Origin: CAVDHB01 sp963608705
Lineage (GTDB): Bacteria > Bacteroidota > Bacteroidia > Bacteroidales > Bacteroidaceae
Reading direction: 5' to 3'
DNA length: 25,150 nt
Assembly: GCA_963608705.1 (NCBI GenBank)
Contig: CAVDHB010000065.1
Coordinates: forward strand, 1 to 25,150
In this document: piece after piece, positions 1-7,330 of the stretch
How the letters are laid out: every line of letters begins with the position of its first letter
How positions within the stretch are numbered: position 1 is the first letter of the stretch
Position numbers and translations under genes: made by a program
Notes under the pieces: model-generated
Database searches by the model: none
The model's input: only the letters and a program-made list of their open reading frames with translations
Told to the model about the DNA's origin: nothing

Positions 1-77
1 CTTTTGCGAAGATAAGAATTTATTCCCGCACACGCAAATAATCTCGATGAATATGGTTATCCGTTATCATACCACCA
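1..77 (-). repeat. Promoter-side end of a preceding ATPase/PD-(D/E)XK unit (unit 0), truncated by the window edge
   Basis: This stretch matches the DNA upstream of the three ATPase genes further right, in the same orientation. It contains a minus-strand promoter: TATCTTCG read from 14 to 7 and TTTG read from 38 to 35, 20 nt apart. It ends at 58-77 with TATCCGTTATCATACCACCA, the terminal inverted repeat seen on the other units. By analogy with those copies the start codon would lie about 20 bp left of base 1. The gene itself is not visible, so its presence is inferred. Confidence 0.75.
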
Positions 78-80
78 GTA

Positions 81-102
81 GAGACGCGATGAATCGCGTC
101 TC
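81..102. repeat. REP-like palindrome, copy 1
   Basis: The arms GAGACGCGAT and ATCGCGTCTC are perfectly complementary around a GA centre. This is one of five copies in the window (also near 161, 5293, 22523 and 25102), all intergenic. Such repeats are typical short palindromic interspersed elements. The copy sits immediately after the terminal repeat of unit 0. Confidence 0.85.
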
Positions 103-157
103 AGACTATCTTGGTGTTTTCAACTCCTCCCGTCAGATAGATTCATTGCTAATGAAT

Positions 158-185
158 GTGGAGACGCGATGAATCGCGTCTCTAC
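158..185. repeat. REP-like palindrome, copy 2
   Basis: The same core palindrome as at 81-102 lies at 161-182, flanked by GTG and TAC that extend the pairing. Just upstream at 141-157 is a separate small perfect hairpin, ATTCATT-GCT-AATGAAT. Both palindromes and the DNA between them are missing at the equivalent place before the second SusC cassette. There the repeat end joins the shared sequence through about 15 bp. Confidence 0.85.
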
Positions 186-294
186 TAAAAGCTGCGTTTT
201 TACCCCATTCATCGTGCACAGTAATCCCCCCACACAAGGCTTCTATCACCAGTCCATTGCTTTCATTATGACACATGAATGAAAAAAGACCATG

Positions 295-310
295 TATTTA
301 AGTTTAAATA
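295..310. promoter_or_regulatory. 16-bp palindrome upstream of the susC promoter (candidate operator)
   Basis: TATTTAAGTTTAAATA is a perfect inverted repeat (7-bp arms around GT) ending 12 bp before the upstream promoter element. It is unchanged at 10785-10800 in the second cassette. A regulator-binding role is inferred from position only; no regulator gene is adjacent. Confidence 0.4.
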
Positions 311-322
311 ACATTCAGGGGG

Positions 323-350
323 TTGTTTTAAAATATTATCTCTACATTTG
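323..350 (+). promoter_or_regulatory. Bacteroidetes-type promoter of SusC/D cassette 1
   Basis: A TACATTTG at 343-350 fits the Bacteroidetes -7 consensus TAnnTTTG, with TTG at 323-325 as a candidate -33 element 17 nt upstream, slightly shorter than the usual 19-20 nt. The predicted leader is about 80 nt. It opens with a small stem-loop, AAAGAGA-GAATA-TCTCTTT, at 360-378. Confidence 0.65.
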
Positions 351-436
351 CCACAGGAAAAAGAGAGAATATCTCTTTCACAGACAAGGAGTATTCGGTA
401 AAAAGAGTAATAACAAACCAATTAAAAGGTGAGATT

Positions 437-3400
437 ATGAATAAAAAGAAAATGCTGTTAGCAGCTTGTCTCATTGCAACGACAAGCTGGGCGTCGGCAC
501 AGGTACGTGTCACAGGTACCGTGGTCAGTGCCGAGGACGGACAACCCGTGGTGGGTGCGTCCGTAATCGTTCCCGGAACAAAAGTGGGCGTTGTCACCGA
601 CATGGACGGACGTTTCACGCTGAACGTTCCAGAAGGGGAAAAGAGACTACGCGTTTCCTCTATCGGTATGGAACCGCAGGAAATCCAGGCAAAAGACAAT
701 CAACGCATCGTGTTGCAGGGTAACGCCAGCGCACTGGACGAAGTGGTCGTGACTGGTTACGGTAACTTCAAGAAGTCATCCTTTACGGGTGCGGCAGCTA
801 CTGTTTCCACTGAGAAATTGACCGATGTACCTTCTGTATCTCTTGAAGACAAATTAGCCGGTAGCATACCTGGCGTATCTATCGCCGCCACTTCCGGACA
901 GCCTGGAGCTGCTACCAACATCACCATCCGTGGTATGGGATCCATCAATGCGGGTAATGACCCCTTGATTGTCATTGACGGTACGCCTGTCATTTCTGGT
1001 AACATCAGTGGTGTCAATGGACCTGATCAAGGATACAATGATGCCGGAATGAATGTATTGTCTACTATCAACAGTAACGACATCGCTTCCATGACAGTTA
1101 TCAAGGATGCGGCGGCCGCCTCCTTATATGGTTCTCGTGCAGCCAACGGTGTGATTGTCATCACTACTAAGAGTGGTTCAGCCGGAAAGACGAAAGTAGA
1201 TTTCCGTGGGGACTGGGGCTTCTCCAACATTGCCGTAAACTATCGTCCAACCCTAGGCGGAGATGAAAAACGGGAATTTATCTGGTACGGTCTGAAAAAC
1301 TACGCTGAAGAAAACGGAGCACAAGACGGTACAGACTTCGCTAATAAAAATATTGGAGACCTCGTATCCAAACCTGAAAACGGTTATACAGACTGGAGAA
1401 AATTATTGACTAAGAACGGTTCACACCAAAACTATCAAGTGAGCGTGTCTGGTGGTAATACCACTACTCGTTTCTACTCTTCTCTTTCCTATACGAAACA
1501 AGAAGGTATCACTCCCAACTCCGGCATGGAACGTTTCAGCGGTAATGCCAACGTCAGTCATACTTTCGGACGTTTCAAGATAGATTTCACCACCTTGTTC
1601 TCCAAGATTCATCAATCTCTGGTGGATGAAGGTAGCGGTTACGCTTCTCCTATCTTCAACTTCTCTGTCATGCAATCACCCTTTGAATCCCCCACAGACA
1701 AAGAAGGGAATTATGTAGGTACAGGTTTAAAAGGAGTTAATCCGTTGTTTGAGTACCAACATTCCAGTGATAAAACAAACTTGGCTCGTGCTTACAACAC
1801 CTTAGCCCTTGAATGGAATATATGGGATGCGTTGAAGCTTCGTGGAAAAATCGCTTATGACTATAACAACTCTACGGAAGACGTGTTATGGGACAAGGAG
1901 TCTAATAATGGTGGACCTGGCGGTGTAATGCAACGTTGGCTTCGTACCATGAACACATTGAACACCCAGACCCAATTGACCTATATCAAGACCTTTGGGA
2001 AACATAATGTAGATGCCTTATTGGGTTTTGAGACAGAAGAGTTTAATGATGCGTCTCAATATGAGAGTGGGGATGGCTATCCTGGTAATCTCTACGAATT
2101 GTCCAATGCCGAAACAACAAGTGCCGCAAGCAGTAAAGATCGCTACCGAATGACCTCATTCCTGGGACGTGTGAATTACAATTACGACAATCTTTACTAC
2201 CTCGGCGTAAGCTATCGTAAAGACGGAAGTTCCCGTTTGGCACGTGAGAACCGTTGGGGTAACTTCTGGTCTGTCTCTGGCGCTTGGCGTTTTGGCGGGG
2301 AATCATTTATGAACTCCCTTAACAAAGTGCTGACCGACGCTAAACTTCGAGTATCCTACGGTGTAAACGGAACGCTTCCATCCACCTATTACAGCTATAT
2401 GAACTTAGCCTACGGATGGCAACAATATTACAACAAGGGTAACGGTATGGGTATCCAGTTCATCGGAGACAAGAATCTTTCTTGGGAACAAAACAAGGCG
2501 TTGAACCTTGGTTTGGACCTGACTTTTTGGAATCGTCTGAATGTCACGTTTGATTATTACATCCGTAACACAAGCGGACTGATTATGAATCGTCCACTCT
2601 CTTACATTCCTGGATATTACACATACATAGGAGGAGCCTACAGTCCCTCAAGCATACAGAACATCGGCAAGATGAAAAATGAGGGCTTTGAATTGACACT
2701 CCAGTCCACGAACATCCAAACCAAAGACTTGTTATGGACTACGACGTTCAACATATCCCACAACAAAAACACCATCAAAGAGTTAGCCGGAACTTCTGAT
2801 AAAATCATTGACAATGCAATGATTCATGAAGTGGGTAAGCCTTACTATAGTTACTACACCCGTGAATACGCAGGAGTGGATCCCAACACAGGTAATGAGC
2901 TTTACTACTTGAACGATGGTACAGAGCACGCCCGTGAAACCACTACGGACGACACCAAAGCAAGACGTGTAAATGTAGGCAAACATGACCCGGATGTAGA
3001 GGGTGGACTCACCAACTTCCTCAAATGGAAATTCATTGATTTCAACTTCACGCTTACCTATAGCATCGGAGGAAACGCATACAACAGTGGGGGAGGAGTT
3101 GAAACAACTTCTCAATATGTAGTAAAAGGCGCCACCCCTGAATACTGGAAAGATATGTGGAAGAAACCTGGAGACAGGACAGACATACCCAAATTCGTGT
3201 ACGGTCAGCAGGCAATAGGTTCATCTCGTTTCTTGATGCCAACCGATTACCTGCGAGTAAAGAACCTTTCGTTAGGATTCACCCTTCCACAAATCTACAG
3301 CCAGAAAGTGGGACTGAGCAAGGCTCGTATCTATTTCTCCACCAACAATTTGCTGACATGGAAATCAGACAGGCTGTTGGTAGACCCGGAAATGCGACCT

Positions 3401-3469
3401 GACGGCTATGTAGGTTGGGAGACACCTGCTTTAAGAACTTACACCTTTGGTGTGGAACTGAGTTTCTAA
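437..3469 (+). CDS. SusC-family TonB-dependent outer-membrane transporter (RagA/SusC type), copy 1
   Basis: This is a 1010-residue outer-membrane beta-barrel that should import a bulky substrate with energy from TonB, in complex with the SusD-like lipoprotein encoded next. A signal peptide occupies residues 1-21 (cleavage after ASA). A carboxypeptidase-regulatory-like N-terminal extension runs over about 23-98, the TonB box DEVVVTGYG is at 101-109, and the plug carries the family signature ending GVIVITTKSG. The barrel ends in the characteristic LRTYTFGVELSF, so the gene is complete. Residues 1-121 are identical to those of the second SusC at 10927, whereas the rest is a diverged paralogue. 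No glycoside hydrolase, protease, ECF sigma or hybrid two-component gene is nearby, so the substrate cannot be predicted. Confidence 0.96.
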   Translation: MNKKKMLLAACLIATTSWASAQVRVTGTVVSAEDGQPVVGASVIVPGTKVGVVTDMDGRFTLNVPEGEKRLRVSSIGMEPQEIQAKDNQRIVLQGNASALDEVVVTGYGNFKKSSFTGAAATVSTEKLTDVPSVSLEDKLAGSIPGVSIAATSGQPGAATNITIRGMGSINAGNDPLIVIDGTPVISGNISGVNGPDQGYNDAGMNVLSTINSNDIASMTVIKDAAAASLYGSRAANGVIVITTKSGSAGKTKVDFRGDWGFSNIAVNYRPTLGGDEKREFIWYGLKNYAEENGAQDGTDFANKNIGDLVSKPENGYTDWRKLLTKNGSHQNYQVSVSGGNTTTRFYSSLSYTKQEGITPNSGMERFSGNANVSHTFGRFKIDFTTLFSKIHQSLVDEGSGYASPIFNFSVMQSPFESPTDKEGNYVGTGLKGVNPLFEYQHSSDKTNLARAYNTLALEWNIWDALKLRGKIAYDYNNSTEDVLWDKESNNGGPGGVMQRWLRTMNTLNTQTQLTYIKTFGKHNVDALLGFETEEFNDASQYESGDGYPGNLYELSNAETTSAASSKDRYRMTSFLGRVNYNYDNLYYLGVSYRKDGSSRLARENRWGNFWSVSGAWRFGGESFMNSLNKVLTDAKLRVSYGVNGTLPSTYYSYMNLAYGWQQYYNKGNGMGIQFIGDKNLSWEQNKALNLGLDLTFWNRLNVTFDYYIRNTSGLIMNRPLSYIPGYYTYIGGAYSPSSIQNIGKMKNEGFELTLQSTNIQTKDLLWTTTFNISHNKNTIKELAGTSDKIIDNAMIHEVGKPYYSYYTREYAGVDPNTGNELYYLNDGTEHARETTTDDTKARRVNVGKHDPDVEGGLTNFLKWKFIDFNFTLTYSIGGNAYNSGGGVETTSQYVVKGATPEYWKDMWKKPGDRTDIPKFVYGQQAIGSSRFLMPTDYLRVKNLSLGFTLPQIYSQKVGLSKARIYFSTNNLLTWKSDRLLVDPEMRPDGYVGWETPALRTYTFGVELSF

Positions 3470-3485
3470 TTTAAAGTTGAACAAA

Positions 3486-5066
3486 ATGAAAATAACAAAA
3501 ACAATACTCACGCTGAGTTTAGGATTCCTCACGCTGACTAACACAACCTCTTGTGTAAACAATTGGCTTGAAGTCACCCCTGGAGACCGTGTGGAGGACA
3601 ATGGAAAAGCAGTCACTACCACTGCAGATTTAGAAGGTTTACGCACCGGTATGTATGCAGCCTTAAAAGGCTCCTCTTCTTTCACCGACTATTATGGACG
3701 AGAGATGTTCTATGCGGGTGATTTGAGAGGTGAGGATTTGCAAGCCAATATAAAAGGTAATAATAGTAACAGAGCAACATTCTATTACCTAATGGCTTAC
3801 AATAATCCCAGCCAATTCTCTGGAGGTCAAGGGATATGGCAATCTCCATACATTGTCATCTCTCGTGCAAACCGTATCATTAAAGCGGCTGAAGATGGTT
3901 CCATCACCGACCAAGCAGCAAACACCGATGAAGTGGCACAATATGAGGCGGAAGCCAAAGTATTGCGTGGAATGGCTTTATTTGACTTGACACGTCTCTA
4001 CGGAAAGACGTATACAGAAGACCAAGGAGCATCTTTAGGTGTACCTATTACTACTTCCGTGGAGGATAAGGCAGCATTCTTGAAACGTAATACCGTAAAA
4101 GAAGACTATACACAAGTACTAAAAGACCTGACGGAGGCTATTAATTCAGGTAAGTTGGCAACCACAAAAACACAAGGCGGCTACATGAACCTTTGGGCTG
4201 CCAAAGCATTACTGACTCGTGTCTACCTGACAATGGGCGACAACACCAATGCGCTGAAAACAGCAGAAGAGGTCATTAATAATAATGCTGGTTACAAATT
4301 GTGGACAAGAGAGCAATATGCGGATGCATGGCTGAAAACAAACGGTAATCATGAAAACGAGATGTTGTTTGAATTCGTAGTCACTAGCAACAAAGACTGG
4401 AACGACCGCGAGGGCATTGCGTATGGATATGGAGAGAATGCATTGGGTGGCTATGGAGATGTGGTAGCCACGAAAAGTTTTATCACAATGTTGCAGTCTG
4501 ATCCAAAAGATGTTCGGAACAAGGTATTCTATGCCGCTCAAGACAAAGCAAATTATGATAAAGACCCTAAAAGTACTACGGACTATGGCGTGTATAAAGA
4601 CACTACCGTGTTTTTAAACAAGATGCCAGCTGTAGATGGCGATTTCCGTTATTCCAATGTACCTATTCTTCGTTTGTCTGAAGTCTATTTGAGCGCAGCT
4701 GAAGCTGCTTTCAAATTAGGTCAGAAAGGCAAAGCAGCTCAATATCTGAATGAAATTATCAGCAACCGTACGAGTGATTCCAATAAACTGGTGAATGCTG
4801 GAAACATCACGTTAGATCGTATTAAAATAGAACGTCGTAAAGAGTTGGTTGGTGAAGGACAACGTTTCTTCGATGCTATGCGTAACGACGAGACCATCGT
4901 ACGCTACACTTCTCCAGTAGATAAAGGATGGCATGATGACTTAGACAAAGAAGTTCAAAGCTATAACCGTACCAGTACCTCTAAAGTACTGTTGGCTATT
5001 CCGCAAGACGAAATGGATGCCAATCCATCATTAAAAGGCCAGCAGAATCCTGGATACGGAGAATAA
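3486..5066 (+). CDS. SusD-family surface lipoprotein (RagB/SusD type), copy 1
   Basis: This is a substrate-capturing lipoprotein that should form a lid on the SusC barrel encoded 16 bp upstream. A hydrophobic N-terminus leads to the lipobox-like NTTSC, whose Cys would be lipidated. The VNNWLEVTPGD that follows is typical of SusD N-termini, and the later blocks IWQSPYIVISRANRII, AEAKVLRGMALFDLTRLYG and ERRKELVGEGQRFFDAMR are SusD family hallmarks. An in-frame TTG at 3477 would add three residues, but the ATG at 3486 is preferred because it is canonical and directly precedes the signal sequence. The last codons run into the constant tail shared with the second cassette. The ligand is unknown. 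Confidence 0.95.
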   Translation: MKITKTILTLSLGFLTLTNTTSCVNNWLEVTPGDRVEDNGKAVTTTADLEGLRTGMYAALKGSSSFTDYYGREMFYAGDLRGEDLQANIKGNNSNRATFYYLMAYNNPSQFSGGQGIWQSPYIVISRANRIIKAAEDGSITDQAANTDEVAQYEAEAKVLRGMALFDLTRLYGKTYTEDQGASLGVPITTSVEDKAAFLKRNTVKEDYTQVLKDLTEAINSGKLATTKTQGGYMNLWAAKALLTRVYLTMGDNTNALKTAEEVINNNAGYKLWTREQYADAWLKTNGNHENEMLFEFVVTSNKDWNDREGIAYGYGENALGGYGDVVATKSFITMLQSDPKDVRNKVFYAAQDKANYDKDPKSTTDYGVYKDTTVFLNKMPAVDGDFRYSNVPILRLSEVYLSAAEAAFKLGQKGKAAQYLNEIISNRTSDSNKLVNAGNITLDRIKIERRKELVGEGQRFFDAMRNDETIVRYTSPVDKGWHDDLDKEVQSYNRTSTSKVLLAIPQDEMDANPSLKGQQNPGYGE

Positions 5067-5202
5067 AAGATATTGTTTATAAAATCACCGTTTCCCGGTT
5101 GAACGGCCTGTGAAGGTCAGGGAAACAAGAGATTTAATAATTCTCTCTTTTTAAATGAACTATTTTCGAGAGGGGTGTGTCGGGAGACACGCCCCTCTTT
5201 TT
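5062..5202 (+). repeat. Constant tail of SusC/D cassette 1 (copy A)
   Basis: From the susD stop codon through the terminator this block differs from 15584-15724 at only four positions, although the susD genes just upstream are clearly diverged. It can fold into an outer stem, GTTTCCC at 5090-5096 with GGGAAAC at 5120-5126. In copy B the left arm is GTTTTCC, which still pairs through a G-U. A second weak hairpin, AGAGA/TCTCT at 5128-5146, precedes a T-run. Confidence 0.9.
5170..5202 (+). terminator. Rho-independent terminator of SusC/D cassette 1
   Basis: The arms GAGGGGTGTGTC (5170-5181) and GACACGCCCCTC (5186-5197) pair over 12 bp with one G-U, around a GGGA loop, and are followed by five T residues. 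Confidence 0.9.
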
Positions 5203-5224
5203 ATGATAGCTTAGGGTACTTTCC

Positions 5225-5244
5225 AAAGTATCTTAAGATACTTT
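5225..5244. terminator. Perfect 20-bp palindrome, possible bidirectional terminator
   Basis: AAAGTATCTTAAGATACTTT is a perfect palindrome followed by two more T residues. It lies between the end of the plus-strand SusC/D cassette and the end of the minus-strand ATPase copy 1, where two transcription units converge. A terminator role is inferred from position. Confidence 0.45.
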
Positions 5245-5292
5245 TTCCATTCCTGTGCTGGAACGGAAATGTTTAAAACACTAAGAGAAACG

Positions 5293-5314
5293 GAGACGCA
5301 ATGAATTGCGTCTC
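5293..5314. repeat. REP-like palindrome, copy 3 (compensated variant)
   Basis: The arms are GAGACGCAAT and ATTGCGTCTC. Compared with the other copies, a G-to-A change in the left arm is matched by C-to-T in the right arm, so pairing is preserved. Confidence 0.85.
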
Positions 5315-5356
5315 TACCAAAAGTGTAGATTGATGGTACGATATAGCGGATATGTC

Positions 5357-6928
5357 TTATTTCCCAACCGAGGTAATCTTCCACGCTCCTAAGGTATGCG
5401 CCTCACTGTCGAAACTGATACCCACTTTTACCACGGGGAGTCCGCACAGACGGAAACGGTCAGGGTATTGTTTCAAGTCTATCTGGTTCATGGCCACATC
5501 CGCACCTTTGTCAAGTTTCAGTTCTATTATATATAAGGTATGCGGCGCACGCAGCACGATGTCCACACGCCCACGGGGAGTCCGCACCTCCACGTCGCAA
5601 TACATCCCCAACAAGCTGAATATCACATACAACATCTGCTGATAATGCCCCTCATAGTCCGTGTGGTCGCAATAGGGAACGGTGGAAAGAAATGCCCGCA
5701 ACTGCTCCAAGGCTCCATTCATGTCGTCCTCATACAATGCCTCCGCCATGTCCACTATCGTATTGGTGGCTGTCAAGGTGTCTGTACTCACGTAGGAAGG
5801 CACCAGACTTCTCATCAGGCCGATACGCACCTCTTTGTTAGGGATGTCCAGCAAGTACCTGTCAAAGACTGGATTGCAGTCTTTTATGGTAAGGTATCCA
5901 CTCTGATACATCAACGGCACAACACTTGTCAGGCGTTCCGTCGGAGCGTCAAATTCCGCTGACATGGCCTTTTTCATTCCGATTTGTGAAGGAAGAACCT
6001 TATACTTCCTCAGCATCTCTATCAAATAGGTTGGCGTGCCACTGCCGAACCAATAGGAGTTGAATTTTCGGTCAGCGAAGGCGTTTAGCAAACTGAAAGG
6101 ATTGTAGATGTCTGGAGACGGCCAAGCGAAGTGGTAGCCGTCATAGTTTTCTTTTAGTTTTGCCATCACTTCATCCCTTGTCAGCTTCATATCCTCAGCC
6201 AGCAGATTCAAATCATTGTCCATCTGCGTGCGCATCTCCTCTTCCGAAATGCCACATACTGCGGCATAACGCTCATCCATACTGATATTCTTAATATTGT
6301 TCAGCTCGCTGAAGATACTCAGTTGGGAGAATTTCGTGATGCCCGTGATGAACACAAAACGCAGGTAGCCGTCGCAAGCTTTTAACGGGCTGTAGAAATT
6401 ACGCATGACGCTTCGCAATACCGGCAGGTTTTTCTCCTCATGCACCACATCTAACAACGGAGCGTCATACTCGTCTATCAAGACCACCACTTGCCGCCCT
6501 GTTTGCTCACAGGCTCTCTTTATCAACCCTTGCAGACGCTGGTTGAAGTTCTGCTCATCCTCTTTTTTCCCATACACCTCCTCATATTGCACAAGCTTCA
6601 AGTTCAACTCGCTTTCCAGATCCGCTTTCTCCGCATACTTTGCGGTACTCATATCGAAGTGAAGCACGGGGTATTTTGTCCATTCCTTCTCCAACTTCTC
6701 TATAGCCAAACCTTGAAACAAATCCTTTCTTCCGGAGAAATAACTTTCCAAGGTAGAGGTGAGCAGGGATTTGCCAAAACGTCGGGGACGACTTAAAAAT
6801 ACATACTTGGCGTCAGAGGATGCCATACGGTAGACATACTCCGTCTTGTCTATATACAGATAGTCGCCTTCACGTATGTTCGAGAAGGTCTGTATTCCTA
6901 TCGGGTAAAGTTTCCTGCGTCGTTCCAT
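5357..6928 (-). CDS. AAA-ATPase-like / PD-(D/E)XK nuclease-like protein, copy 1
   Basis: This 523-residue protein belongs to the family with an N-terminal AAA-ATPase-like domain (PF09820 type) and a C-terminal PD-(D/E)XK-like domain (PF08011 type, once DUF1703). The family is expanded in Bacteroidetes and its biological role is not established. Visible motifs are a Walker A-like SRPRRFGKS at 46-54, a Walker B VVVLIDEYD at 147-155 with D152 and E153, and a nuclease-like core GRVDIVL (D456) followed by YIIELKL (E469, K471) and QIDLKQY. All key residues are present, so the protein looks intact. It is the most divergent of the three copies over residues about 225-420. A promoter lies directly upstream, and a 265-bp insertion abuts that promoter. 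Confidence 0.9.
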   Translation of the reverse strand: MERRRKLYPIGIQTFSNIREGDYLYIDKTEYVYRMASSDAKYVFLSRPRRFGKSLLTSTLESYFSGRKDLFQGLAIEKLEKEWTKYPVLHFDMSTAKYAEKADLESELNLKLVQYEEVYGKKEDEQNFNQRLQGLIKRACEQTGRQVVVLIDEYDAPLLDVVHEEKNLPVLRSVMRNFYSPLKACDGYLRFVFITGITKFSQLSIFSELNNIKNISMDERYAAVCGISEEEMRTQMDNDLNLLAEDMKLTRDEVMAKLKENYDGYHFAWPSPDIYNPFSLLNAFADRKFNSYWFGSGTPTYLIEMLRKYKVLPSQIGMKKAMSAEFDAPTERLTSVVPLMYQSGYLTIKDCNPVFDRYLLDIPNKEVRIGLMRSLVPSYVSTDTLTATNTIVDMAEALYEDDMNGALEQLRAFLSTVPYCDHTDYEGHYQQMLYVIFSLLGMYCDVEVRTPRGRVDIVLRAPHTLYIIELKLDKGADVAMNQIDLKQYPDRFRLCGLPVVKVGISFDSEAHTLGAWKITSVGK

Positions 6929-6951
6929 AATGCAATCAAATTTGTCTTTTG

Positions 6952-6983
6952 CGAAGATAAGAATTTATTCCCGCACACGCAAA
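6952..6983 (-). promoter_or_regulatory. Promoter of ATPase copy 1
   Basis: Read on the minus strand, TTTG (6983-6980) is followed after 20 nt by TATCTTCG (6959-6952), one mismatch from TAnnTTTG, leaving a leader of about 20 nt. The same arrangement precedes copies 2 and 3 and appears at the left edge of the window. The inserted element begins 5 bp upstream of the TTTG. Confidence 0.65.
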
Positions 6984-7115
6984 CAATGAAGTGGTTTAAA
7001 CTTTTACTTTCTTTCAGATTTTCTTCAGAAATAAGATACAGGAATAAATCCATCGTTTAGCGTATGGTCTGTGAACAGTTCTACCCCCGAAAACATTCGC
7101 TTGTGCATGCAATAG

Positions 7116-7181
7116 GCTTCATTCCTTATCGAAGCCTGCTTCGTTGCCCATCGCAAAAGGCTTCATCGGCCATCGAAGCCT
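7116..7181. repeat. Three tandem 22-bp degenerate repeats inside the MITE
   Basis: GCTTC recurs at 7116, 7138 and 7160, a period of exactly 22 bp. The first and third units fold as hairpins with the stem AGGCTTC/GAAGCCT and 10-nt loops that both begin AT and end ATC. The middle unit keeps GCTTCGTT and ATCG but has lost the right arm. Confidence 0.75.
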
Positions 7182-7192
7182 TTTGCGTTTTT
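7152..7192. terminator. Strong terminator-like hairpin inside the MITE
   Basis: CGCAAAAGGCTTC (7152-7164) pairs perfectly with GAAGCCTTTTGCG (7175-7187) around a 10-nt loop and is followed by five T residues. It could stop transcription running rightwards through the element and insulate the copy 1 promoter region. Confidence 0.65.
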
Positions 7193-7277
7193 GCCTCATT
7201 TATCCACATAAAGTCTCTCACGAAGAAAGTTGTAGAAAAGTTTAATCACTTCAATCTCGATGAATATGATTATCCGT

Positions 7278-7317
7278 TATCGTACCACCATCTTTAGTGT
7301 AGATTGGTGGTACGATA
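7278..7317. terminator. Long hairpin at the junction of units 1 and 2
   Basis: TATCGTACCACCA (7278-7290, right end of unit 1) is the exact complement of TGGTGGTACGATA (7305-7317, left end of unit 2). The 14-nt spacer contributes TCT/AGA as further pairing. The hairpin lies just past the stop codon of ATPase copy 2 and could terminate its transcript. It arises because two terminal repeats abut. Confidence 0.55.
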
Positions 7318-7330
7318 TAGCAAATACGCC

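Larger units (their letters stand above)
188..800 (+). repeat. Constant front end of SusC/D cassette 1 (direct repeat, copy A)
   Basis: Aligned by eye with 10678-11290 (offset 10490), this block shows three mismatches near 213-223, none from 224 to 720, and three silent changes at 721, 753 and 781. After about 800 similarity drops sharply. It covers the promoter, leader, start codon, signal peptide, N-terminal extension domain and TonB box of susC. As a long direct repeat it could support deletion or exchange of the roughly 10.5 kb between the copies. Confidence 0.95.
6988..7252. mobile_element. 265-bp MITE-like insertion with AAT target duplication
   Basis: Comparison with the empty site in unit 3 (GCAAATAAT then CTCGATG) shows a precise insertion. 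AAT is present at both 6985-6987 and 7253-7255, and the inserted DNA starts GAAGTGGTTTAAACTTTT and ends AAAAGTTTAATCACTTC, which are imperfect terminal inverted repeats. It encodes no transposase or other convincing protein, so it is a non-autonomous element. Inside are a three-copy 22-bp tandem repeat and a strong terminator-like hairpin. The parent insertion sequence is not identified. Confidence 0.85.
5331..7290 (-). mobile_element. Inverted-repeat-bounded ATPase/PD-(D/E)XK unit 1 (carries a 265-bp insertion)
   Basis: The left end at 5331-5352 reads TGATGGTACGATATAGC and on to GGATA. The right end at 7271-7290 is TATCCGTTATCGTACCACCA, whose reverse complement matches the left end apart from one substitution and a 2-nt length difference. 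The unit is 1960 bp, or 1692 bp after removing the insertion and its 3-bp target duplication. That is exactly the length of unit 3. Calling it mobile is an inference: no flanking target duplication was identified. Confidence 0.5.

Noticed and set aside
81..185. Closely spaced identical palindromes considered as a CRISPR array
   Set aside because: There are only two copies here, the other copies are kilobases away singly, spacing is irregular and no cas gene is present.
3477..3485. TTG start for the first SusD gene
   Set aside because: The ATG nine bases later gives a normal lipoprotein signal and is the simpler start.
6988..7252. Complete insertion sequence
   Set aside because: The inserted DNA is 265 bp and the open frame overlapping it has no transposase features; it can only be a non-autonomous element.
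7064..7297. 77-codon plus-strand open frame across the MITE
   Set aside because: It runs through the hairpin repeats and the terminator, crosses the element boundary and shows no protein-like conservation.
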